A stretch of 64,000 bases of DNA from Ianthella basta (lineage: Eukaryota; Porifera; Demospongiae; Verongiida; Ianthellidae). Below the pieces are notes generated by a model. It saw only the letters and a program-made list of their open reading frames with translations. It was not told the DNA's origin and made no database searches. Position numbers and translations under genes: made by a program. This document shows positions 55,958 through 64,000 of this stretch, piece after piece; within the stretch, counting starts at the first letter, position 1, and each line of letters begins with the position of its first letter. The DNA lies in NCBI GenBank assembly GCA_964019415.1, contig OZ025872.1:5545822-5609821 (forward strand), read 5' to 3'.

Positions 55958-56450
55958 TTACAGCTGGCGAAGAAGAATATGAAGAATGTGAAGACCTTTT
56001 TTGAGCATCATTTTCTCACTGACAAACCATGTTTGCTTGCCTTCCAAGTCAGTTTAGTGTTAGAATAGTTTGTAAATTAAATCCACCAAGCCTTGTTTTG
56101 GCAGTTTTCAACACTTTTCATGATTTCATCCCTACATTACGTATTGTGAATTTGGAACTTTCTGTATACCATCCCTACATGGGGAGTGCTATCGTACTCT
56201 CTGTTATGCCACTCACTCAATGTACACAGTCGCCTCATAGTGCCACCCAGTGTCGTTAGGTACATGAATCATTAGTCAACAACTAGTATTGAGATTGGGT
56301 GAAGATGGACAGAGTGTTTAGCAATTCTCCTATCTGCGGTACATGAATGATAGGTCTATTATATATTTTAATGATGTACTATGTATCAATGAATATTTTA
56401 CCGAAATATACCATTTCCATCATCTCTTTCCATAGACTGAACCAAAGTGA
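55958..56450 (+). CDS. Candidate terminal exons after the ankyrin array
   Basis: Two phase-0 possibilities. (1) 55958-56068: acceptor TTTGTCAG, LQLAKKNMKNVKTFFEHHFL and on, to TAG. (2) 56436-56450: acceptor TTCCATAG, TEPK then TGA. The second has a positional homologue at 5306-5320 (SGPM then TGA) in the gene A block, which favours it. Confidence 0.35.
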
Positions 56451-56636
56451 AGATCTAGAAGGCTTAACTGGCAGGTTTGATTTGTAGACGTATTATGTAG
56501 TTTGTAAACAAATAACTTCTGCAGTACCTCTTTGTAACGTTACCATCCTTTTCAACTGTTACTGGTAGTTTTGTAACAAAGTGAAATTAACAGCTGTAAA
56601 CTCTTGCGCACATTATTCACATGCACAGTATTGAAT

Positions 56637-56790
56637 ACATATAGCACAGGGTCAGGAGAAAGTGCACTCCTCCACACTCTTGTGTAGCCCCACCCACTGT
56701 CACATAACTATATGTCACTCTACTGACAGTGACAGGCACTACTGTTCTGACATTCGTCAACATGGCATGAGCAAGGGGAAGCTGGGGGGA
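56637..56790 (-). pseudogene. Decayed copy of TCTN exon at 12681-12842
   Basis: Minus-strand reading LTNVRTVVPVTVSRVTY matches LTNVSTVVPVTVSRVTC; an insertion and a frameshift after ECGG destroy the rest. Confidence 0.82.
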
Positions 56791-56929
56791 ATGACAGGGA
56801 GATGTGTGGCTGCATGCAGTCTCCACGTACATACTGTGGTACAAATGTGTGCATGATATACAGCAAGTGAATAAAATTGAGCAAGGAGCGTTTTTACGGA
56901 AATTGACAACCACACCTTCCATCAATGGA

Positions 56930-57065
56930 TTTCACCACAGTCGATGGCAGTGTCAGGGCATTTAGGGTGAGGCAAGGCTCGAGGACTGCAGCTGATGGTC
57001 CCAACTGGCATTTGGCAGCAAGCCAGCTGAAAGGCATACAGGGTGGATGTCGTTTAATTGATTAA
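56930..57065 (-). pseudogene. Decayed copy of minus-strand segment at 21306-21460
   Basis: YAFQLACCQMPVG corresponds to YAFQLVYCREGRSG. It keeps its head-to-head position next to the decayed gene B exon 1. Confidence 0.55.
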
Positions 57066-57129
57066 GAGATACTTCAGCTGAGTACGTCGGCTGCAAGGCT
57101 TTGATGACATTTCAGCTACCTGCCCCTAG

Positions 57130-57295
57130 GAAGCCCCAGTACTTCAAGCATCAGGGGCAGATAAGTAGACCCATCTGCAGCACTAGATCAGCTCTTCCTT
57201 GAGCTCCATGATCAGTTAATTACCTAAAGACGCCAAAGGAAAGCTTGCCCACTTAGCTGATGATATACAGAAACTCAAGGATCCTTTAACTATAG
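57130..57295 (+). pseudogene. Decayed copy of gene B exon 1
   Basis: Reads SAALDQLFLELHDQ, then a small insertion and frameshift, then KDAKGKLAHLADDIQKLKD, against SAELDQFFLEFHDQ and KDARERFAKVADKIKKLSE in gene B. No death-domain exon follows. Confidence 0.82.
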
Positions 57296-57299
57296 ATCT

Positions 57300-59130
57300 G
57301 TGAGAGTGAACTATGTGGAGACCTCAAGTACTTGAAGTTGCATCTGTTTTAGGGGGTCACTATCCCCAGTGAAGTTCACCTGGAGCCAGATCTTTTTCGT
57401 AGCAAATTGAACATTCTGTTCTCATCATATTTTAAAGGTTTTAATGGCTTATACTACATCTGCACTGCATGCCATGTATAATATATATCAGTCTGAACTG
57501 TAAATCGTTGGCTATCAGTGGCTATGTTAGTGGACAGGTCATGCTGTGAATTGGAATCAATGTATACATACTTGAGCTGACTTGACTGTCACACAACATA
57601 CATGTATGAAACACATGCATGTACAATCAGACATCTAACACTAATGTTGTGTGCGAAAGTGCATTTATTCATAAGGCTCGCTCTGCATGGAGTCAAGCTT
57701 ATAACCTGTAACTAAGGTAGTGCAAACTACATATAACATTATGTCGTGATCGTTTCTTTTTAGTTCATGTAATTGTAATCCACGTACTGATGATATTCAT
57801 TGATCACATGCAATGATCTGCATGATATAATGTGCCCAGGTTCAGCTGAGTCTGAGATCCAGTTTATATGATGTAGCTATAGCTTATTGGAAAGGCAGAA
57901 GAACTGGACCTCCCTGCATGGTACCCACGTCACCCTCACATCCCATCTCCCAGGAGGGAGCCAACAGAGTCCCTGTCAACACCAGACAGCACCTTCACCT
58001 GCGGGAGGAAGAAGGGACTGTGTGTGTGAGTGTGTGTGTGTGTGTGTATGTATGTGTGTGCGTGTGTATGCACGCGTGTGTTCATGCGTGTGTGTGTACC
58101 TCACTCCCCATCTTGAGTGCTGCCAGTTTCAGTGTGGCTAGAGATACATTCCCTTCCCTGTGGAAGTCCAATACTAAAACAGTAGCTCGAGAGCCCTGCA
58201 GTGCAGGTGGGGCAGGGGAGGGGCTAGCAGGCTAGACCAGCTAGTGGGCTTACACAATACAACCAACTCACACCAGCTCCTTCTGAACAGTAATGGAAAT
58301 ACAGCACTCTCACCTTAAAGCTTTATACTCTTCACTACAGCAGTACTGTTGTTGTACTGAGTGACCTGTGTTGGAGAAGAGTGAGGGGAGAAGGGAACAC
58401 TGAAGTGCACTTAAATACACACAGCACGAACACTTGGACCACACACTGCAGCCAGGTCACTGGGTAGCTTGTGATGATGGCTTCCTTGTTTACTGGGAAA
58501 AGTCTCATCTCTGAACACACAGAAGGGAGGAGGAAAGTGATGCCTTGACTTTATCTCTCTCTCTCTCTCATCTACCTCCTCAGACAAACTTCAAGCTGAA
58601 ATCACATAATTGTCTATGCCATTACCACAGCTAGCTAATTCCCTTTCCCCTTTCTCTCCTGTCCCCCACCCCTCACATCTAAACGGTAAACACTACCTCA
58701 CACACAAGCACCACACATGCACACCTCGACCACACACACATACGAGGAACACATCATTAATGATGATCTTACATCCCATAGTAGCGCAATATTCAACACT
58801 TGGTCTATCCCAAACTGCCCCAAATTGTCCTAGAGATGCCCTGAATAAAGAGGTCTCACCAAGTGCTATTTGTACAGCTATGTGGCGTGTAGAGACAGAC
58901 ATACATACACTGTTCTTCAGAGTAGTGGTTTGCAGCACAGCAGTGAGAAACCCATGCAGTTGGGAAGGTAAACATTGAGGGCTAGAACAGGACAGGTGAC
59001 ACGCCAGTACAGGGCCGCTTGCTGATCTGCTCCACACAGCCACGAGGTGCTGTGTCTGCACAGCAAAGAGCTCTGTGGAGGGATGCAGCAGAGAATGTCA
59101 AAGGATGGGAGGGCATGAAGCAAAGCGTCA
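57300..59130. repeat. Rearranged duplicate of 19.0-21.13 kb
   Basis: 57300-57720 aligns with 19030-19700 and 57840-59130 with 20050-21130, but both lie after the copy of 21.3-21.7 kb, so order is changed. An insertion (CTTTAAGG region near 58315) disrupts the segment matching 20300. A TG tract lies at 58018-58100. Confidence 0.8.
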
Positions 59131-59176
59131 ACTATTTGGAGCAGGTCACATTGTGCGTTGGAATCAGAACAGAGAT

Positions 59177-59200
59177 GGGGGGGGGGGGGGGGGGGGGGGG
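59177..59200. repeat. Poly-G tract (~23 G)
   Basis: Uninterrupted G run between the duplicate block and gene C's promoter region. Confidence 0.95.
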
Positions 59201-59355
59201 GATGGATTGCTATGACGACACTGTCCACAAGCTCGAGGAGATTGCACTCATTCTGACACTGACGTCACAACCAAACCATTAGCTATATGACTAGCTATGA
59301 CTGCCAGCACACTCTATATAATACAGCTTGTTTTATGCTATTCATCTGAGGAATG

Positions 59356-59638
59356 TTAATCGTAGTCATACCAGGACAGTGCCATGGCTAGCTTCTCCCG
59401 AGGTACGCCTGTCTCGATGAACCCCAGGGCGCCCTGCTTGGTCTTGATGACGAGGGACTCGGAGGGATCAACTCTAAGAACACGGACAGCCCCGCCTCGC
59501 CATTTCGACCAGCCGCTATCGTTACATTACAAATGATCCAGTCCCATTCCAGGCATGGAATGATCCAGGACACAAGTAGGGAAATGGGCTAGCTCGGCAA
59601 ACTAGCACACATCACCATCTCACTCGCTTGGCAGCCAT
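59356..59638 (-). CDS. Small unknown two-exon gene divergent from gene C
   Basis: Exon 59616-59638 opens MAAKRVR in an AAAATGGCTGCC (YY1-like) context; donor GTGATG in phase 2. Exon 59356-59515 (acceptor ACGATAG) restores the frame and encodes GWSKWRGGAVRVLRVDPSES, KTKQGALGFIETGVPREK and ends SWYDYD with TAA, for about 60 residues in all. CpG-rich, coding-like composition. Only 150 bases separate its ATG from that of the kinase, suggesting a bidirectional promoter. I recognise no family. Confidence 0.45.
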
Positions 59639-59788
59639 TTTGTATCTCCAACTTTGATCCCACGTGGTACATAGTCGGGAGGGCTGTCCCGTCAAGACAG
59701 TAGAAGGGATACCCCCTCTTTTGTCTAGCGTGGGGAATACGTTGCAAGGAGTGGCTTGAATAAAAACCACTGGTATATCTTCACGCAA

Positions 59789-60628
59789 ATGGCATTCTCT
59801 CTTCCCTCCGGCGCCTCCCGCTACTTCCGCCCCAAGCCTCCTTCCCTGGAGATCGGCGAAAGACTCGATGACGGTGGCTACGGCGTGGTGCATCTAGGTC
59901 GGCTGGACGGAAAGGCGGTGGCCGTGAAACGACTCTATAGACATTGGGACGACACAGTGCTCCAGGACTTTCGGAGCGAGTGCGATCTTCTCCATCTTGT
60001 GGACCACCCTCACGTGGTGGGGTTCAAGGGAGCGTTCTACGACGAGGCGACTAACGAGCCCATACTAGTGATGGAGCTGATGGCCGAGAACCTGCAGCAA
60101 TATCTGAAGCGGAACAGAGGTCAACTGAGTCGACAGGAGCAGTTGGCGATTTGTGTTCAGATTGTTCTCGGACTCCAATTCCTCCACACGCGCTCTCCTC
60201 CCATTGTACACAGAGACCTCACAGACAAGAACATTTTGCTGGATGCCAACAGTGTGGTGAAGATCGGTGACCTCGGCCAGTCCAAGCTGAAGACAGCAGA
60301 GTACTTCACCACAACGTTTCCAGGGCAGGTCTATTTCATGCCCCCTGAAGCAGCGGTGGCGGGTAACTCCCACTACAATGAGAAGCTTGATATGTTCTCC
60401 CTCGGTGTGCTCATGCTGGAAATAGCAACTCAACAGCCTCCCAGGAGGGATCTGACTGGTATCGGTACCGTGCAAGAGTTCGTACGTCGTAGAGGAGACC
60501 TCTCCAAACTGGCTGAGGACCATCCACTGCGCACCCTGATTCTGTCCTGTTTGAATGATAACCCAAAGGAGAGACCAGACATCGTAGCAGTTCACTCTCA
60601 ACTGCTGGCCATGGTGGAGGGAGACAAG
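59789..60628 (+). CDS. Gene C exon 1: complete kinase domain
   Basis: 840 bases with a single-exon kinase domain of about 260 residues, CpG-rich, donor GTAATT in phase 0. The single-exon form contrasts with the small ankyrin exons and may reflect a retrocopied or recruited kinase. Confidence 0.93.
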
Positions 60629-63620
60629 GTAATTTTGCTTAATACACACTGTTCTCAACACTATATAGCAGGAATTCAGGCTGAATGTCATGTGTGTGTG
60701 TATATGCAGCAAGTGTCCGTGTGGCTGAAATGGTCACACCTAATTTTTACAGGTTCATATACTTAGTTTTTGCACATGATACCGGTATATTACTGAACTG
60801 TATAGTGCATAGACTTTGATCTATCAGTATTAACTATCTAGATATACACTAAATATGTGTTTATGAATAATTTCCTGAGTTTGAGTCCGTTACTAGTGCC
60901 TAGTGTATGCCACCATTCAGATAATAGTTGTGTTAGTGCAGTTATCTGCCTTGTTTAGGTGACAGCTAGTGGTTGGCCCTGTTCTGTCATGTACGTAGTG
61001 TGTTCCAACTGTATCAAGAGTACATGTTGTCACTGCTGCACTTTGCTCGTGTGTCTGGAATGAAATGATATGTGTTCTGTAACATCCATGGCTGCCAGGC
61101 ATTAATCATCTGCTGTCATGTTGTTGTGTTTTCTACTCCATGGGCTGATCTTGTCACAGTTTCATACTGTGGATATTGACTTTGCCTTCTTTCTCTTAGC
61201 TACCCCCTCTATTTGTCAGGGCCTGTCACTGCTCTCATATCTCTGCTGTACTGACTGCCTCGTTTTGATTGGCAGCACTGATTTGTCTAAAACTGTGAGT
61301 TGTCAAGGTACACAAGGGTATCACTTTTATACTCTCTCCCTCTCTGTGCATGCCAGTCTGCTGTGCCAGAGCAACCCACTGAAGCCAGCAAAGCACTGAC
61401 TCAGGTATGTGAAAGATCTTGTGTGTTGTTTAACCACTTCCCAGCAGCATGTTTTGGCTTGCTGTTGGGAAGTCGTTTATACATATTATTTACTCACATT
61501 CCATTATTCTTTAACTGTTATACACCCTATCACACCATCTAGCCAAAAGGCTCTTACTATGATAGCATGCAGCCAGTTCTAGCCGTTCAGTGTCTGTGAC
61601 TGTTTTCTTCTTAGCATTTGCTTGCTACATGTTCTAGGAGCCTTGCTGTTTCCACTGGCACTCCTTGTGTTAGGTCCCTGCTTGTCCTCCAGTGGTGGAA
61701 GCAGCAAAACGTGGTGAGCTCTCTACAGTGAGGCAATTGTTGGATGGAGGAGCAGCCACTGTAGAGGATCAGGATAAGGTGAAGTGTGTGTGTGTGTGCG
61801 TGTGCGTGTGTGATGTGTGTGTGTGTGCGTGTGTGCGTGTGTGCATAGTGACATAGTGACATAATATGATGGTAACATCATCAAAATGTAGGCATTGACC
61901 ACTGTTCGCGGAGAAAGACATTCTGTAGCCATCAACTGCACAGACTTCACTACCTTTTGATCCATTCCACCACACCCCCTGGATCATTTGGATTGACCAC
62001 TCAACTGGAAACCATGTTAGCCATCAAGGGCTACATAACTGATGATGATGAGTGATCAGTTGAGTTCCACAGTCCAGATTCAGTTTTGATTGTGGTTCAC
62101 TATATTTTAACCTTCCTTTGGATTCTCAACCCAAGGGAGTGCCATCATCTGTGCCCAAGAGAGTGGTAGGAGGCTCTGTCATCCAGGACCCTCTTCCTAC
62201 TACTTGCTAAGGGTTCCTATGACACTGCTATCACAGTACTACGTACTGTAGGCTGCTTCAAGTTGAAGTGTGTGTGTGTGTGTGCATATGTGTATTGTGT
62301 GTGTCTATGTGTGTACATGCTGTCAGAATTGTAGGCTTTCACTGCAATACTTGCATGCCTTCTATGTACTCACCTTGGTTAAATGTTATACCCTATTATA
62401 TATTCTTTAATTGCCATGGGACATTTTATATTCTCCCCATGTTTCTCCATTATAAAAGTATGGAATCTCCATTTTGCTCCCCCCGAGGGATGTGAAGCAG
62501 CTACACTCTAGTGTGTCGTAATGTAACTAGCTGTGAGTGCCATAGACAGTGAGTGACATAGTGTGACCAACAGTGAGCTTGGTAGTGTTTAATGTACTAT
62601 ACCTCCTGTGGTAGGAGGGGATGACAGCACTGTTGTGGGCATCTCTGAGGGGTCACCTGCCAGTGGTGCGAGAGTTGGTGGATGTCTACAAAGTGAATGT
62701 GTTTCAGAAGAACAAGGTATGTGTTAACTCATGCACACTCCACAGTATACACTATACATTGTGTCCTAAAGACTACTGTACAGTACACGGCTATATGCAA
62801 ATTAGCACATACTAATATGAGTACATGCATTTGCTGATTCTTCAGACACACACTATTTGTAGTACTAACACACCACACTTTTGTTATAAAGCATAACAAC
62901 AAAGATGCTAACAGAAGTCAGTATGAGATGAAGTTCCTTCATTGTAATGTGTGGACTCGGAGTAGCCAGTGCTCAGTGTCACTTACATAACTAGACAGGC
63001 TAATGAGTGGAAGGTTTCTTTGTGAAAGGTGCAAGGAGGTTTCACATCAGCAGCCATATTAGTGGGCAAGTCACACTCCGCAAAACAGGAAGATGTGTCC
63101 AATTGTATCCCAACACACTGCATGGCACAAACAGGAACATTAAGGGAATTACTTTGCTAAACTGAGGCAAATACTGTACCACGGTCCATGCAAAACCCAG
63201 GTCATTAACAGTCGCTGACTTTGAATACATTTTCATGCACCATTCCTACATCTGGCAACATTTTGCCATACTACCAGCCCCCATTTCTTCCCCTGCTTAT
63301 TATTGTGCAATTGTTGCGAGTGTGCAATAACATGCAGGGCTGTCACATGCGACTGTGACTTTACATCATGGAACTCTATTTATCTGTCCTACTTATACAT
63401 AAATGTATACACGTAGAATGACGAGAATGCCATGCACATGGCTGCACAAGGTGGACACCTGGAGGTGATCAAGTACCTTGCCCGTATGTTCGGGGACACA
63501 GTTCATGCGAAGGATATAGACTTGTATTCGGTGCTCCACTGGGCAGCCCACATGGGCCACTGTGAGGTGGCACGCTACCTGATTGTGGTGTTGAAGATGG
63601 ACCCTCTAGACCGGGACAAG
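59789..63620 (+). CDS. Gene C: protein kinase with ankyrin repeats (3' end outside window)
   Basis: Exons 59789-60628, 61357-61404, 61674-61778, 62615-62716 and 63417-63620 are all phase 0. The first encodes a full kinase domain of the tyrosine-kinase-like type: glycine loop DDGGYGVV (residues 27-34), VAVK Lys47, helix-C Glu64, HRDLTDKN (141-148), DLG (161-163) in place of DFG, PPE (185-187) and DMFSLG (201-206), Arg262 near the end. All catalytic residues are present, so it should be active. The linker SAVPEQPTEASKALTQ and four ankyrin repeats follow, matching gene B's module, with more beyond the window. Starting at the first ATG of the frame gives a kinase domain almost without N-terminal extension, hence probably cytosolic. 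Substrate unknown. Confidence 0.9.
61357..61404 (+). CDS. Gene C exon 2: shared linker
   Basis: 16 codons, phase 0-0, acceptor CATGCCAG, donor GTATGT. Confidence 0.8.
61674..61778 (+). CDS. Gene C exon 3: ankyrin repeat
   Basis: 105 bases; [20 protein letters not shown]; donor GTGAAG followed by a TG tract (61785-61850), as in gene B. Confidence 0.86.
62615..62716 (+). CDS. Gene C exon 4: ankyrin repeat
   Basis: 102 bases; EGMTALLWASLRGHLPVVRE; donor GTATGT. Confidence 0.88.
63417..63620 (+). CDS. Gene C exon 5: two ankyrin repeats
   Basis: 204 bases. The acceptor here is ACACGTAG followed by AATGACGAG, versus ACACACAG and CATGACCAG in gene B, so the first residues differ (NDEN versus HDQN). 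Donor GTGTGT. The gene continues outside the window. Confidence 0.86.
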
Positions 63621-64000
63621 GTGTGTGAGGTGGTAAGGAAGGAGAGTAATTAAGATGTGCTCCAAAGTGTGAGGTCTGCATGATTGTATTTATTGTAGTA
63701 CATTGCATGTTGCCACTAGAGAATAGTGTTCAGTATACCTGAATGTTCATAATTTTGTAATGCGATAAAGCAAGTATTACTGTAACTGACAATATGAACT
63801 GTGCCTTATGGATTGAGAATGGAAGCAGACATTTCTCTGAAATCCAATAGAGCAGTAGATTTCAATTGCATTTGTGTGACTGTGCAATCTTATTGACATC
63901 CACTCACTCCATCTTGCCTCAATCTAGTATGCTAGACCCTTTCCTCCCCTTGATCTTGCCTCAAGGATTGTGGAGGGTCTAGCATGCTAGACTGTCTCTA

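Larger units (their letters stand above)
61100..64000. repeat. Segmental duplication, copy 2 (shared with 35640-38800)
   Basis: Runs to the window edge. Long intron stretches (62717-63375) look identical or nearly so to 37504-38160, whereas the TG tract and 61450-62250 have diverged by indels. Confidence 0.93.

Overview
The window looks like nuclear DNA of an animal: GT-AG introns, CpG-rich gene starts, dense (CA)n/(TG)n microsatellites, many DNA-transposon remnants and a ciliary tectonic gene. Death-domain, ankyrin and TKL-kinase architectures recombined in tandem point to an early-branching animal such as a sponge; that assignment is inference. No rRNA, tRNA or CRISPR array was recognised. 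Exons were assembled by eye from splice signals, phase and family resemblance, so small exons may be missing and boundaries may shift by a few bases.

Layout. 1-4417 (+): 3' end of an ankyrin-repeat gene (gene A) whose last recognised exon ends in an in-frame TAG. 4418-7500: mostly non-coding, with a decayed retroelement pol fragment at 6.8-7.2 kb. 7551-17784 (-): a tectonic (TCTN) gene, identified by its Cys-rich signature, its C-terminal half and matching splice phases over most exons; introns hold a decayed Harbinger copy and several MITEs. 17.8-21.5 kb: MITE, a 57-bp tandem repeat and a conserved minus-strand block of unresolved candidate exons. 21542-54664 (+): gene B, with a death domain, an unidentified helical region, coiled coil and ankyrin exons, interrupted by an intact hAT element, a Gypsy-type LTR element, a pogo remnant, a TTAA element, a long hairpin and satellites. 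At 41.56-41.76 kb two candidate first exons (gene D) may mark a separate promoter feeding the downstream ankyrin exons. 55-59.2 kb: a TIR element carrying a RecQ-like fragment, then a shuffled, decayed copy of pieces from 12.7 and 19-21.7 kb. 59356-59638 (-) and 59789-63620 (+): a tiny unknown gene divergent from gene C, which joins a protein kinase to the same linker and ankyrin exons as gene B and runs off the window.

Main message. Genes B and C share a nearly identical 3' module (about 35.64-38.8 kb and 61.10-64.0 kb, introns included) but carry different 5' effector modules: death domain plus coiled coil versus kinase. Gene A and the 3' part of gene B share a second duplicated ankyrin array. 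The ankyrin exons and the junctions joining them are in phase 0, so they can be gained, lost or swapped without frame damage. The locus reads as an actively rearranging family of ankyrin receptor/adaptor genes with interchangeable signalling ends. A role in immune-type or death signalling is inferred from domain types only.
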